Shown piece after piece: positions 35,071 to 44,412 of a stretch of 64,000 nucleotides of DNA (positions are counted from its first letter, which is position 1; each line of letters begins with the position of its first letter). This DNA is from Alphaproteobacteria bacterium. Its GTDB lineage: Bacteria; Pseudomonadota; Alphaproteobacteria; Caulobacterales; Caulobacteraceae. A program made the position numbers and the translations under genes. The notes under the pieces are model-generated. The model was not told the DNA's origin and ran no database searches. It saw nothing but the letters and a program-made list of their open reading frames with translations. The DNA is taken from positions 1 to 64,000 of the forward strand of contig JANYET010000005.1 of assembly GCA_025359785.1 (NCBI GenBank), read 5' to 3'.

Positions 35071-35087
35071 CCGCACGAACTGTGCGG
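35071..35087. promoter_or_regulatory. LysR-type operator candidate
   Basis: CCGCAC-GAACT-GTGCGG: 6-base perfect arms, 5-base centre, 11 bases before the lysR ATG and about 80 bases before the AKR start. Position and symmetry fit a LysR box controlling both genes. Confidence 0.65.
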
Positions 35088-35098
35088 AATTTCGAACA

Positions 35099-36004
35099 AT
35101 GGATCGGATCGACCTCAGCGCCCTCGACAGCTTCGCGGCTATCGCGCGGCACGGCAATTTCCGCCGCGCGGCCATCGAGCGCGGAGTCTCGCCGTCGACG
35201 CTCAGTCAGACGCTGCGGGACCTGGAGGCGCGGCTGGGCGTGCGGCTGCTGAACCGCACCACCCGCAGCGTGGCCCTCACTGAAGCCGGCGCGACCCTGC
35301 TCAGGTCCCTGCAGCCGGCGCTGGGCCAGATCGCGGCGGCGGTGGACGAGGCCCGCGCGGCCCAGGACGCCCCGTCCGGCGCTCTGCGGATCAACGCGCC
35401 GGAGCCGGCGGTCGAGCTGGTGCTGGCGCCCATGGTCGCCGCGTTCCTGGCGGCCTATCCGGCGGTCCGGCTGGAGGTGATCTCCGAGACCGGCTTCGTG
35501 GACATCGTCGCCAAGGGCTTCGACGCCGGCGTTCGCTGGGAAGAGAGCCTGGCGCAGGACATGATCGCCGTGCCGCTCGGACCGCCGCAGCGGTTCGTGG
35601 TGGTGGCAGCCCCGTCGGTGGTCGCCCGCCATGGCGCGCCCGGGCATCCGGCCGAGCTGATGGACCGGCCCTGTCTGCACGTGCGGTTTCCCAGCGGCGC
35701 GGAGCCGCCTTGGGAGTTCGAGCGGGCCGGCGAGGTCGTGCGGATCCCGCCGCACGGGCCGCTGGTCACCACCAGCCCGGGGTTGTTGATGCGGGCCGCC
35801 CTGGATGGCGTAGGCTTCCTGCAGACCTTCGACGGCGCCGCGGCGCCGCACCTGGCGTCGGGGCGCCTGGTCAGCGTGCTGGACGACTGGTCCGAACCGT
35901 TCCCGGGGCCGCTGCTCTACTACCCCAGCCGCAGACACCCGCCGTCCGCGCTGAAGGCGTTCATAGATTTCGTGCAGGCGCGGCGAAGGGCGGAGGGGTG
36001 GTGA
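35099..36004 (+). CDS. LysR-family transcriptional regulator
   Basis: 301 residues. The N-terminal winged HTH is LDSFAAIARHGNFRRAAIER and VSPSTLSQTLRDLEARLGVRLLNRTTR; a periplasmic-binding-fold effector domain follows. Related regulators control adjacent AKR genes. The divergent arrangement with the AKR and the palindrome between them suggest direct activation or autoregulation by an unknown small-molecule ligand. No marked ribosome site is visible. Confidence 0.93.
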   Translation: MDRIDLSALDSFAAIARHGNFRRAAIERGVSPSTLSQTLRDLEARLGVRLLNRTTRSVALTEAGATLLRSLQPALGQIAAAVDEARAAQDAPSGALRINAPEPAVELVLAPMVAAFLAAYPAVRLEVISETGFVDIVAKGFDAGVRWEESLAQDMIAVPLGPPQRFVVVAAPSVVARHGAPGHPAELMDRPCLHVRFPSGAEPPWEFERAGEVVRIPPHGPLVTTSPGLLMRAALDGVGFLQTFDGAAAPHLASGRLVSVLDDWSEPFPGPLLYYPSRRHPPSALKAFIDFVQARRRAEGW

Positions 36005-36025
36005 TCAGATCACTCTACCTTTGCT

Positions 36026-36152
36026 CGTCATCGCCCGGCTTGTCCGGGCGACCGATGATCACGGCGAGGCTGTGAGGAGTGCGGCGGCGCCCATCAATAT
36101 CGTTCTTTCGCGCGGAGATCATGGGTGGCCCGGACAAGCCGGGCCATGACCA
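36026..36152. repeat. Pair of inverted REP-like palindromes
   Basis: One copy, CGTCATCGCCCGGCTTGTCC..., spans about 36026-36063. An inverted copy, ...GGCCCGGACAAGCCGGGCC..., spans about 36116-36152. Together they fill the lysR/tetR convergent gap. Each is a palindrome in its own right, and the two could pair with each other. They may act as a bidirectional terminator. Confidence 0.65.
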
Positions 36153-36155
36153 TCT

Positions 36156-36794
36156 CTATTGGTTTCGCGTCCCGAAGGCGCGCAGGAAGGTGCGGGTCGC
36201 CAGCGCCGCCTCGTCCTCGACCTGCTGCGGGGTCAATTCCGGAATGGCGTTGCAGAGGCGCGCCTTGAAGTAGCGGTTCTGGACCAGGCCCAGGAACTGA
36301 TGGGCGGCTTCGAGGGAGTCTTCCAGATCGAGGTGGCCAGCCTGCGCCATGGCGGACAGCAGCTCGGCCACCCGCTCGGCGCCCTTGCGCGGGCCCGCGT
36401 CATAGAAGGTGACGCCGATGGCGGGCGAGCGTTCGGCTTCCGAGGCGATCAGGCGGAAGTTGCGCAGATTGAAGTCGGTGAGCACGCGGGTCAGGTATGC
36501 CCGGCCGACCCGGCGCAGGGTCTCGTCCGGCGTCTCGGTGACCGTGGGCGCGGCGAAGATATCATCCTGCCACAGGCAGCGGCGCTCGACGTAGGCGTTG
36601 AACAGCTCGTCCTTGCTCTTGAAGTAGTTGTAGAGCGTGCCCTTCGATCCGCCGAGCCGGGCGGCGATGGTCGACATCGAGGCGTTGGCGAACCCTTCCT
36701 CCAGGAATACATCCTGCGCCACGTCGAGGATCAGCTCGCGGCGGGCGTCCCTGTCCAGGCGGGGGCGGTCGAGTACGGTTTTCGCCAGGCTCAT
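36156..36794 (-). CDS. TetR-family regulator of the efflux operon
   Basis: 212 residues. The HTH reads [20 protein letters not shown], then [22 protein letters not shown], a standard TetR signature. The C-terminal domain resembles the TetR_C AefR-like group of efflux regulators. GGAGA lies four bases before the ATG. It is divergent from a complete tripartite efflux operon, and copies of ACCGTACGGT occur on both sides of the gap, so local repression of both units is the straightforward reading. Confidence 0.93.
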   Translation of the reverse strand: MSLAKTVLDRPRLDRDARRELILDVAQDVFLEEGFANASMSTIAARLGGSKGTLYNYFKSKDELFNAYVERRCLWQDDIFAAPTVTETPDETLRRVGRAYLTRVLTDFNLRNFRLIASEAERSPAIGVTFYDAGPRKGAERVAELLSAMAQAGHLDLEDSLEAAHQFLGLVQNRYFKARLCNAIPELTPQQVEDEAALATRTFLRAFGTRNQ

Positions 36795-36804
36795 CTTTTC
36801 TCCA

Positions 36805-36814
36805 ACCGTACGGT
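36805..36814. promoter_or_regulatory. TetR operator, regulator-proximal
   Basis: ACCGTACGGT, a perfect 10-base palindrome 10 bases from the tetR start; shared with the sites before the efflux operon. Confidence 0.7.
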
Positions 36815-36824
36815 ATGGTCAGTC

Positions 36825-36854
36825 TTGACGCGGCAGGGGGCCGCTCGCTATATC
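36825..36854 (+). promoter_or_regulatory. Sigma-70-type promoter of the efflux operon
   Basis: TTGACG (36825-36830) and TATATC (36849-36854) with 18-base spacing, pointing at the NodT-like gene. Predicted start near 36861, just before the downstream operator pair. Confidence 0.55.
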
Positions 36855-36870
36855 GCTAGGCACAATATAT

Positions 36871-36891
36871 GACCGTACGGTACGGTATGAC
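36871..36891. promoter_or_regulatory. Double TetR operator downstream of the efflux promoter
   Basis: GACCGTACGG followed by TACGGTATGAC contains the palindrome ACCGTACGGT plus a third half-site, overlapping. Bound protein would block the efflux transcript's start. The same core lies before tetR. Confidence 0.75.
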
Positions 36892-36903
36892 AAGAGTCGG
36901 CTC

Positions 36904-38334
36904 ATGAGACTGTTTCTTCGCGCCCGGACCCCCCTGACCGCCGTGAGCCTGCTGGCTGGCGCCGCGCTCAGTGCGTGCGCGACCCTGCCGCCGACGGGGG
37001 TCGTCCGGGTCGCCAAGGCGCCCGAAAGCTACGCCACGGCCCAAAGCCTTGCCGCGCCCAGCCGCGACTGGCCGGCGGATGCCTGGTGGACCGCCTACGG
37101 AGACCCGCAGCTCAATGGCCTGATGGCCGAAGCGCTCGCCGGATCCCCCGGCCTGGCGTCGGCCGACGCCCGCGTCCGCAGGGCCGCTGCGCTGGAAATG
37201 CATGGCCGCCTTGGGCCCACGATCAGCGCCAACGCCAGCGTCGAGCAATCCAAGCAGAGCTACAACGCCGGCATTCCAGCCGAGTTCGTGCCCCAGGGCT
37301 ACAACGACTACGGCCGCGCGACCCTCGATTTCAGCTGGGAGCTGGACTTCTGGGGCCGGAACCGCGCCGCTGTCGCCGCGGCGGTGTCCGATACCCGCGC
37401 CGCCGAGGCCGAGGCCGCCGAGGCGCGCCTGATGCTGTCCACCAATGTCGCCGCCGCCTATGCGAGCCTGGCGCGCCTCTATGCCGAACGCGATGTGGCC
37501 GAGCGGTCGATGACCGTGCAGGGCGAGACCAGCAAGCTGGTCGCCGACCGGGTCGCGGGCGGCCTCGACACCCTGGGCGAGCAGCGGCAGGCCGAGGCCA
37601 ATCCGCTGCAGGCCAAGGCCGATCTGGCGGCCATCGACGAGCAGATCGCGCTCGCCCGCAACCAACTGGCGGCGTTGGCGGGCGCGGGGCCCGACCGTGG
37701 CCTGTCGATCGCCCGGCCCGCCGTGACGATGCTCAAGCCGATGGGCATCCCGGCTCAGCTGGCCGCCAACCTCGTCGGCCGCCGGCCCGACATCGCCGCC
37801 GCGCGCTGGCGCGCCGAGGCGGCGGTCCAACGGATCCACGAGGCCGGGGCCGCCTTCTATCCCGACGTGAACCTCGTGGCCTTCGTCGGCGTCCAGTCGC
37901 TGTTCCTGAAGCGGCTCACCGACGCCGGCTCCGATATCGGTCAGGCGGGTCCGGCCGTCAGCCTGCCGATTTTCAACGGCGGCCGCCTCAAGGCTGGCCT
38001 GCGCGGCGCCGAGGCCGACCGCGACGCGGCCGTCGCCAGCTATGACGCGGCGGTCACCGAGGCCTTCCGCCAGGTGGCCGACGTCCTGGCCTCCAACCGG
38101 GCGGTGCAGGCCCAGATCGTCTCGTCGCGCGCCGCCTTGGCCGCCAGCGAGGACGCCTACCGGATCGCCAAGCTGCGCTACCAGGGCGGGCTTTCGACCT
38201 ACCCGGCCGTGCTGCTGGCCGAGCAGGCGGTGTTGCAGCGGCGGCGCACCATCGCCGACCTCGACGCCCGCGCGCTCGTCCTCGATGTCCAGCTTATCCG
38301 CGCGCTCGGCGGCGGCTATCGCGCCGCCGCCTGA
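36904..38334 (+). CDS. Outer-membrane efflux lipoprotein, NodT/OprM family
   Basis: 476 residues. The N-terminus LLAGAALSACATLPP is a lipoprotein signal and lipobox. Two outer-membrane efflux repeats follow, each with long helices; the first half shows WWTAYGDPQLNGLMAEAL and the second LVGRRPDIAAARWRAEA, both typical NodT-type sequences. It forms the trimeric channel for the adaptor and pump encoded next. First gene of the operon. Confidence 0.95.
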   Translation: MRLFLRARTPLTAVSLLAGAALSACATLPPTGVVRVAKAPESYATAQSLAAPSRDWPADAWWTAYGDPQLNGLMAEALAGSPGLASADARVRRAAALEMHGRLGPTISANASVEQSKQSYNAGIPAEFVPQGYNDYGRATLDFSWELDFWGRNRAAVAAAVSDTRAAEAEAAEARLMLSTNVAAAYASLARLYAERDVAERSMTVQGETSKLVADRVAGGLDTLGEQRQAEANPLQAKADLAAIDEQIALARNQLAALAGAGPDRGLSIARPAVTMLKPMGIPAQLAANLVGRRPDIAAARWRAEAAVQRIHEAGAAFYPDVNLVAFVGVQSLFLKRLTDAGSDIGQAGPAVSLPIFNGGRLKAGLRGAEADRDAAVASYDAAVTEAFRQVADVLASNRAVQAQIVSSRAALAASEDAYRIAKLRYQGGLSTYPAVLLAEQAVLQRRRTIADLDARALVLDVQLIRALGGGYRAAA

Positions 38335-38377
38335 CGCCATCTCTTCGACGCCTGCAATTCCTCCAAGGACCACCCCG

Positions 38378-39505
38378 ATGTCGGATACCGCCAACCTCGC
38401 CAAGCCCGCCGCCGCCGGTCCCGCGCCCAGTGCCGCGCCCAGTGTCGCGGCCGCCAAGGCCCGCCGCCGGCGCCTGTTGATCTGGCTGGCGGTCGCCGTG
38501 GTCGTGGGCGTGCTGATCTACGGCGCCTACGTCTTCCTGTTCGGCGGCAAGACGGTGGAGACCGACAACGCCTATGTCGGCGCCGAGGTGGCCCAGGTGA
38601 CCCCGCTGATCGCCGGGCCGGTGGCCAAGGTGCTGGTCCGCGAGACCGAGACGGTGACGGCCGGTCAGCCGCTGATCGTCATCGACGACGCCGATGCGAA
38701 GATCATGGTCGAGCAGGCCCGGGCCGCGCTCGGCCAGGCGCAACGCAAGGTCCAGGGCTATGGCGCCAACGACGCCGCGCTGGCTGGCCAGGTGGGCGCC
38801 CGCGACGCCGACATCACCCGCGCCAACGCCGACCTGACGCGCGCCCGCACAGACCTCGATCGCCGCCAGGCCCTGGCGGCCTCCGGCGCGGTGTCCGGCG
38901 ACGAACTGACCAACGCCAAGAACAAGTTCTCCGAGGCCCAGGCTTCGCTCGCCCAGGCCCAGGCCAACCGCACCGCCGCGGCCGGCGCCCGCGAGGCCAA
39001 CCACGTGCTGATCGCCGGCGTCAGCCTGGACCAGAATCCCGAAGTCGCCGCCGCCAAGGCGCGTCTCGACGCAGCCCAGCTGATGCTCGACCGCACGATC
39101 CTCAAGGCGCCGCGCGACGGTATCGTCGCCAAGAAGCAGGTCGAGGTCGGCCAGCAGGTCGCGGTCGGCGCGCCGCTGATGGCCATCGTGCCCGCGGCCG
39201 AAGCCTATGTGGACGCGAACTTCAAGGAAGTGCAGCTCGCCAAGGTCCGGCCCGGGCAGTCCGTGACGCTGACCTCCGACCTCTACGGCAAGACGGTGAC
39301 GTTCCATGGTCGAGTGCGCGGCCTGTCCGGTGGCACCGGCTCGGCCTTCTCGCTGATCCCGGCCCAGAACGCGTCGGGCAACTGGATCAAGGTGGTGCAG
39401 CGCCTGCCGGTGCGCATCGACCTCGATCCGAAGGAGCTGGCGCAGCACCCCTTGCGCGTCGGCCTCTCGATGAAGGTCGCCGTCGACATCGCCGACGCGA
39501 ACTAG
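38378..39505 (+). CDS. HlyD/EmrA-type membrane-fusion protein
   Basis: 375 residues. Ala/Pro-rich cytosolic segment, TM (LLIWLAVAVVVGVLIYGAYV), then VETDNAYVGAEVAQVTPLI, the EmrA-type opening of the lipoyl domain; a long coiled-coil (Ala/Gln-rich, 90-180); and YVDANFKEVQLAKVRPGQ, the beta-barrel signature of EmrA/HlyD adaptors. Links the DHA2 pump to the NodT channel. Confidence 0.94.
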   Translation: MSDTANLAKPAAAGPAPSAAPSVAAAKARRRRLLIWLAVAVVVGVLIYGAYVFLFGGKTVETDNAYVGAEVAQVTPLIAGPVAKVLVRETETVTAGQPLIVIDDADAKIMVEQARAALGQAQRKVQGYGANDAALAGQVGARDADITRANADLTRARTDLDRRQALAASGAVSGDELTNAKNKFSEAQASLAQAQANRTAAAGAREANHVLIAGVSLDQNPEVAAAKARLDAAQLMLDRTILKAPRDGIVAKKQVEVGQQVAVGAPLMAIVPAAEAYVDANFKEVQLAKVRPGQSVTLTSDLYGKTVTFHGRVRGLSGGTGSAFSLIPAQNASGNWIKVVQRLPVRIDLDPKELAQHPLRVGLSMKVAVDIADAN

Positions 39506-39518
39506 GGAGCGCGCCGCC

Positions 39519-41072
39519 ATGGCCAACCCGTCCGCGCCCGGCATGCCGCCCCCGATGACCGGCGCGCTGCTGGCGATCACCTCCATCGCGCTCGCGCTCG
39601 GCACCTTCATGCAGGTGCTGGACTCGACCATCGCCAACGTCTCGATCCCGACTATCGCCGGCAACCTGGGCGTCTCGACCAGCCAGGGCACCTGGGTGAT
39701 CACCTCCTTCGCCGTGGCCAACGGCGTCTCGGTGCCGCTCACCGGCTGGCTGATGATGCGCTACGGGGTGGTGAAAACCTTCGTGGGCTCGGTGGTGTTG
39801 TTCACCGCCGCCTCGTTCCTTTGCGGCATCTCCTGGAACCTGCCGTCGCTGATCGCCTTCCGGGTGTTGCAGGGCGCGGTCTCCGGACCGATGATCCCTG
39901 GGTCCCAGGCGTTGCTGATCATGATCTTCCCGGCGGCCCAGCGGGGCACGGCGCTGGCGATCTGGTCGATGACCACTCTGGTCGCGCCGATCACCGGTCC
40001 GATCCTCGGAGGCTATATCTCCGACAACATCTCCTGGCCGTGGATCTTCCTGATCAACCTGCCGGTCGGGATCGTCTGCAGCGTGCTCTGCTGGCGCAAC
40101 ATGCGCAGCCGCGAGACGCCGACCCGGGTGGTCCCGATCGACCGGACCGGCTTCGTCCTGCTGCTCGCCTGGGTGGGCGCCTTGCAGGTCATGCTCGACA
40201 CCGGCAAGGACGCCGACTGGTTCAATTCCCCGGCCATCGTGGTCGAGGCGATCATCGCGGTGGTGACCTTCGTCGCCTGGCTGATCTGGGAGTTGAACGA
40301 GGAGAATCCGATCGTCGATCTGTCGCTGATGAAGTCGCGCAACTTCGTGATCGCCACGGTGGTGTCCTGCCTGGGGTTCGCGATGTTCTTCGGCGCGAAC
40401 CTGCTGCAGCCGCTGTGGCTACAGACCCGGATGGGCTACATCGCGACCTGGGCCGGCCTGGTCGCCGCGCCGTCCGGCCTTGTCGCGGTGTTCCTGACCC
40501 CGTTCGCGGCGCGGCTGATGAACAAGGTCGACGCCCGCTGGACGGCGAGCCTGTCGCTGCTGGCCTTCGCCGCCTCGTTCTGGCTCCGCTCGCTCTACAC
40601 GACCGACGTCAGCTTCGCGACGCTGGTCGTCCCCATGCTGGTGCAGGGCGTGGCGATGAGCGTCTTCTTCGTCTCGATGGTGACGCTGACCCTGAACGGC
40701 GTTCCCGGCGCGCTCGTGCCGCAGGCCTCGGGGCTCTACAACTTCATGCGGATCACCGCCGGGGGCTTTGCCGCCTCCGTGGTGACCACGGTCTGGGAGC
40801 AGTCGGCGACGACCCACCAGAGCCGGCTGGCCGAAATCATGGGTGCGGGCGATCCGGCCTTCACCACGACCCTGCAAAAGCTGCAGGGCGCGGGCCTCAG
40901 CGCCACCCAGGCGCTCGGCGCGGTCACCAGCCAGGTGACCAACCAGGCCTATCTGCTGGCCACCGACGACATCTTCCGGGTCTCGGCCGTCCTGATGCTG
41001 CTGCTGGTGCCGTGCGTCTGGCTGACCCGTAAGGCGCTGGGGGCCGGGGCGTCCCACGCCGCGGCCGATTAG
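39519..41072 (+). CDS. DHA2-family MFS multidrug efflux pump, EmrB-like
   Basis: 517 residues with about 14 TMs. LDSTIANVSIPTIAGNLG in TM1 (motif D1), WVITSFAVANGVSVPLTGWL in TM2 and GPILGGYISDNISWPWIFLINLP in TM5 (motif C) are the DHA2/EmrB signatures. With the EmrA-like and NodT-like genes it completes a proton-driven tripartite drug or solvent exporter across both membranes. The stop shares a TTAG with the convergent GNAT gene. Confidence 0.95.
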   Translation: MANPSAPGMPPPMTGALLAITSIALALGTFMQVLDSTIANVSIPTIAGNLGVSTSQGTWVITSFAVANGVSVPLTGWLMMRYGVVKTFVGSVVLFTAASFLCGISWNLPSLIAFRVLQGAVSGPMIPGSQALLIMIFPAAQRGTALAIWSMTTLVAPITGPILGGYISDNISWPWIFLINLPVGIVCSVLCWRNMRSRETPTRVVPIDRTGFVLLLAWVGALQVMLDTGKDADWFNSPAIVVEAIIAVVTFVAWLIWELNEENPIVDLSLMKSRNFVIATVVSCLGFAMFFGANLLQPLWLQTRMGYIATWAGLVAAPSGLVAVFLTPFAARLMNKVDARWTASLSLLAFAASFWLRSLYTTDVSFATLVVPMLVQGVAMSVFFVSMVTLTLNGVPGALVPQASGLYNFMRITAGGFAASVVTTVWEQSATTHQSRLAEIMGAGDPAFTTTLQKLQGAGLSATQALGAVTSQVTNQAYLLATDDIFRVSAVLMLLLVPCVWLTRKALGAGASHAAAD

Positions 41073-41587
41073 GCCGCGCGCCTCAGGATGAACTCCAGGT
41101 CCACCGTCTGGCCGACGTGGAAGTTGTATTCGCCGACCTTGGTGAAGCCGTGTCGGGCGTAGAACCGCTGGGCGCCGTGGTTTTCGGACCAGACGCCCAG
41201 CCAGACGGGGCTCGGTCCCTGGCGTTGCAGCCAGGCCATGGTCTCGGCGAACAGCCGCCCGCCGAGGCCGCCGCCCTGCCGGGCCTGGCGCAGATAGATG
41301 CGCTTCAGCTCACCGCAGTCGGGCGTGACGTCGTCGTGCGGCAGGCCGCAGGAGCCAGCCAGGGCATAGCCGATGGCCTCGCCGTCCGCCTCCACCAGCC
41401 AGGTGGCCTTGGCGGGGTCGGCGAGGTCGGCGCGCGTTCGCTCCATGTTGTAGGCCTCGGCCAGATAGTCCCGGAGGTCTTGCGCGGGGTAGAGATGCCC
41501 GAACGTCTCGATGAACGTTTCCGCGCCGATGGCGGCGACGGTTTCGGCATCGGCGGCGCCGGCGCGGCGGATCAGGGGTTCAGGCAT
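41069..41587 (-). CDS. GNAT-family N-acetyltransferase
   Basis: 172 residues. [20 protein letters not shown] is motif A (acetyl-CoA pyrophosphate loop, R-x-x-G-x-G variant), [20 protein letters not shown] is motif B. The opening [20 protein letters not shown] fits. Acceptor unknown; may be a small molecule or a protein N-terminus. Single gene, convergent with the efflux pump. Confidence 0.9.
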   Translation of the reverse strand: MPEPLIRRAGAADAETVAAIGAETFIETFGHLYPAQDLRDYLAEAYNMERTRADLADPAKATWLVEADGEAIGYALAGSCGLPHDDVTPDCGELKRIYLRQARQGGGLGGRLFAETMAWLQRQGPSPVWLGVWSENHGAQRFYARHGFTKVGEYNFHVGQTVDLEFILRRAA

Positions 41588-41619
41588 GGGAGGGCGGAGA
41601 ATCTACGTTAGGATGCAGC

Positions 41620-42543
41620 ATGACTGTCGCGCTCTACACCCATGTGGATATGCTCGACCACCGTCCAGGTGAGCGCCACCCGGAGCGGCCTGAGCGGTTG
41701 CAGGCCGTCACCGACGCCCTGAGCGACAGCGACCTGCGCTTCATGGTCCGCGATGCGCCGCTGGTGGAAGAGGCCGATCTCGCCCGCGTCCACCGCCAGC
41801 CCTACCTCGACGCCATCTTCGCGGGCCGGCCGGGCGCGGGCCGGCTGAAGCTTGACGAGGACACCTTCATGTCGGCCGGCAGCCTCAACGCCGCGCGGCG
41901 GGCCGCGGGCGCGGTGGTGGCGGCGGTGCGCGACGTGGCTGCCGGCGAGGCGGACCGCGCCTTCTGCGCCGTGCGCCCGCCAGGCCACCACGCCGAGCCG
42001 GGCCTGCCCATGGGCTTCTGCATCTTTTCCAACGTCGCCATCGCCGCCCGCGCCGCCCAGGCGGCGGGCCTGGCGAAGGTCGCCGTGGTCGATTTCGACG
42101 TCCACCACGGCAACGGCACGCAAGCCGCGTTCAACGGTGAGCAGGGCCTGTTTCTGGCCTCCATCCAACAGTGGCCCATGTGGCCTGGCACTGGCCATCC
42201 GGACGAGCCGGTCTCGGCCAACATCGCCAACGCCGTGGCGCCGGAGGGCGGCAGCCGCGAGACCTGGCGCAAGGCCTTCGAGAGCCTGATGCCGAAGGTC
42301 GACGCCTTCGCGCCCGACCTGATCATCATCTCGGCCGGCTTTGACGCCCACCGGCGCGATCCCGTGGGCGGCGGTGGCCAGTCTTTGGAGGCCGAAGACT
42401 TTGCCTGGGCCACCCGCGCCATCGCCTCGGTGGCCAATCGCCACGCCAAGGGCCGGGTTGTGTCCTCGCTTGAGGGCGGTTACGACCTAGAGGCTCTGGG
42501 CAGCTCGGCGCTAGCGCACGTGCGGGCTCTTTCCGAGGGTTAG
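41620..42543 (+). CDS. Class II histone-deacetylase-like (HDAC/AcuC/AphA) deacylase
   Basis: 307 residues of the arginase/deacetylase fold. [16 protein letters not shown] carries the zinc-binding Asp and His, RPPGHHAEP the catalytic His pair, and [15 protein letters not shown] the second zinc Asp. Bacterial members deacetylate acetoin-utilisation proteins or polyamines; sequence alone does not say which. It starts about 30 bases after the divergent GNAT gene; an acetyltransferase facing a deacetylase may be functional or chance. Confidence 0.93.
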   Translation: MTVALYTHVDMLDHRPGERHPERPERLQAVTDALSDSDLRFMVRDAPLVEEADLARVHRQPYLDAIFAGRPGAGRLKLDEDTFMSAGSLNAARRAAGAVVAAVRDVAAGEADRAFCAVRPPGHHAEPGLPMGFCIFSNVAIAARAAQAAGLAKVAVVDFDVHHGNGTQAAFNGEQGLFLASIQQWPMWPGTGHPDEPVSANIANAVAPEGGSRETWRKAFESLMPKVDAFAPDLIIISAGFDAHRRDPVGGGGQSLEAEDFAWATRAIASVANRHAKGRVVSSLEGGYDLEALGSSALAHVRALSEG

Positions 42544-42595
42544 GGGCGATACGGGTGGGGTACAGGCTAGCAGTTCAGATGGACTGGCCCGCGCC

Positions 42596-43216
42596 TTGAC
42601 CGCTGAGAGTGTCCCCCAATCCAGTGTCCTCCAATCCAGGGTCCGCGCTGGCTCCATCACGCTGGCCCGTCACGGCGAACCGGCGATTTCACGCAAGGTG
42701 CGGCTGTCGTCTCGGGAATACCGCGAATTCTGGGCCCGTTACGAGACCATGGGTCTTCTGGCCGGCCAGACGCCGCCGGCGCAGCTCGTGGGCTTCGTCG
42801 AGCGTTGTGATGTGCTGATCTCCTCGACGCGGCGTCGGGCCATCGAGAGCGCGGCGGCCGTGGGGCCGGGCCGCGATTTCGTCCGCGAGGAGGTGCTGGT
42901 CGAGGCGCCGCTGCCGCCGCCGCGCTGGCCGTCGTGGATAAGGCTGTCGCCGAAGGTCTGGGGGTTCCTGGCGCGCTTCCACTGGTGGTTCTTCAACCAC
43001 CACCAAGGCGAGGAGAGCCGGAAGGCCTCGGAAAACCGCGCTGATCAGGCCGCAGCCAAGCTCGAGGCGATGGCCGATAGCGGCCAGCATGTGGTGGTGC
43101 TGGCGCACGGGTTCTTCAACATCCTGATCGGGCGGGCCCTGATCAAGCGCGGCTGGCGCCGGACGCTGCGTGAGGGCTACAAATACTGGTCGACGCGCCG
43201 CTTCGAGCGGTTCTAG
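42596..43216 (+). CDS. Histidine phosphatase family protein
   Basis: 206 residues. ITLARHGEPAIS is the RHG catalytic motif, SSTRRRAIESA supplies the Arg pair and VVVLAHGFFN the second His of the phosphoglycerate-mutase-like fold. A central aromatic segment (WGFLARFHWWFFNHH) is an unusual hydrophobic insert. The start is taken as TTG at 42596 because no ATG or GTG occurs in frame before RHG; a short direct repeat (AATCCAG) lies in this leader, so the start is uncertain. It precedes xseB by nine bases. Confidence 0.75.
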   Translation: MTAESVPQSSVLQSRVRAGSITLARHGEPAISRKVRLSSREYREFWARYETMGLLAGQTPPAQLVGFVERCDVLISSTRRRAIESAAAVGPGRDFVREEVLVEAPLPPPRWPSWIRLSPKVWGFLARFHWWFFNHHQGEESRKASENRADQAAAKLEAMADSGQHVVVLAHGFFNILIGRALIKRGWRRTLREGYKYWSTRRFERF

Positions 43217-43225
43217 GAAGTCCCC

Positions 43226-43468
43226 ATGTCCGAACCCGCCGATATTGCGACTCTCAGCTTCGAACAGGCGCTGGCCGAACTCGAGCAGATCGTGGCGCGG
43301 CTGGAGTCCGGCCAGGCGCCGCTGGAGGCTTCGATCGCCATGTACGAGCGCGGCGCGGCCCTGAAGGCGCACTGCGAAACACGGCTTGAGGCCGCGCGCC
43401 TGCGCGTCGAGAAGATCGTGGTGGGCGCGGGCGGCGCCCAAGGCAGCGAGCCCGCCGAGTTCACCTGA
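43226..43468 (+). CDS. xseB: Exodeoxyribonuclease VII small subunit
   Basis: 80 residues. [20 protein letters not shown] followed by [19 protein letters not shown] is the XseB helical pair that packs against XseA. The TGA overlaps the ATG of ispA (TGATG). The xseB-ispA-dxs order is widespread in proteobacteria. XseA must be elsewhere. Confidence 0.96.
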   Translation: MSEPADIATLSFEQALAELEQIVARLESGQAPLEASIAMYERGAALKAHCETRLEAARLRVEKIVVGAGGAQGSEPAEFT

Positions 43469-44385
43469 TGCCCGCCAACGATCCAGGCGGGCCGAGCGGC
43501 CCGATCGGGCCGCTGGCCCACAGGGTCGCGCAGGCCGCCGACCTCGTCACCGTCGCCCTCGATGAGCTTCTGCCCCGCGCCGACGGGCCGGAGTCGCGGC
43601 TGACCGAGGCGATGCGCTATGCGGCGCTGGGGCCTGGCAAGCGGCTTCGCACCTATTTTGCGCTCGAGACCGGCAAGATGTTCGACGTTCCGGAGCGGTC
43701 GGTGTTGCGGGCGGCCTGCGCGCTGGAGTGCATTCACGCCTACAGCCTGATCCACGACGATCTGCCCTGCATGGACGATGACGACATGCGTCGTGGCCGG
43801 CCCACGGTGCACAAGGCCTATGACGAGGCGACCGCGGTCCTGGCGGGCGACGCCCTGCAAACCGCGGCCTTCGAGATCCTGGCCCACCCGGACACCCATT
43901 CGGATGGCGCGATCCGCGCCGACCTGGTGATGAAGCTCGCCCAGGCCTCGGGCGCGAAGGGCATGGCGGGCGGCCAGATGATCGACATCCTGGGCGTGCA
44001 TGACGACATGGGCGGCGTCGCGCGGATGCAGCGGCTGAAGACGGGGGCCTTGATCGCCTGCGCCTTTGAGCTGCCCCTGGTGCTGGCCCGCGCCAAGGAC
44101 AGCGAGCGTCACGCGATGATGGGGTTCGCCCAGGATCTGGGCCTGGCCTATCAGATTACCGACGACCTGCTGGACGCCGAGGGTGACGCGGAAGACCTCG
44201 GCAAGGCGGTGGGCAAGGATGCCGCCAAGGGCAAGGCGAACTTCGTCACCCTGCTGGGGGTCGATGCCGCGCGCGAGCGGCTGGACCTGCTCTCCAGCCA
44301 GATCAAGGCGCACCTGGAACCCTTCGGCGAGGCGGCGGAATTCCTGCGGGCGAGCGTCGATTTCGTGATAGAGCGCCGAAACTAA
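43468..44385 (+). CDS. ispA: Geranyl/farnesyl diphosphate synthase
   Basis: 305 residues of an all-helical isoprenyl synthase. First Asp-rich motif [14 protein letters not shown], second [20 protein letters not shown] is the diphosphate Lys/Arg region. It elongates DMAPP with IPP to farnesyl diphosphate in the cytosol. The first Asp motif with two residues between the Asp pairs is the form seen in bacterial FPP/GPP synthases. Coupled to xseB and followed by dxs. Confidence 0.95.
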   Translation: MPANDPGGPSGPIGPLAHRVAQAADLVTVALDELLPRADGPESRLTEAMRYAALGPGKRLRTYFALETGKMFDVPERSVLRAACALECIHAYSLIHDDLPCMDDDDMRRGRPTVHKAYDEATAVLAGDALQTAAFEILAHPDTHSDGAIRADLVMKLAQASGAKGMAGGQMIDILGVHDDMGGVARMQRLKTGALIACAFELPLVLARAKDSERHAMMGFAQDLGLAYQITDDLLDAEGDAEDLGKAVGKDAAKGKANFVTLLGVDAARERLDLLSSQIKAHLEPFGEAAEFLRASVDFVIERRN

Positions 44386-44412
44386 TTCCCCGTGCGCGGT
44401 CCGGCTTGATTC

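Noticed and set aside
42600..42640. AATCCAG direct repeat near the phosphatase start as an attachment site
   Set aside because: Seven bases, no flanking mobile gene; chance is adequate.
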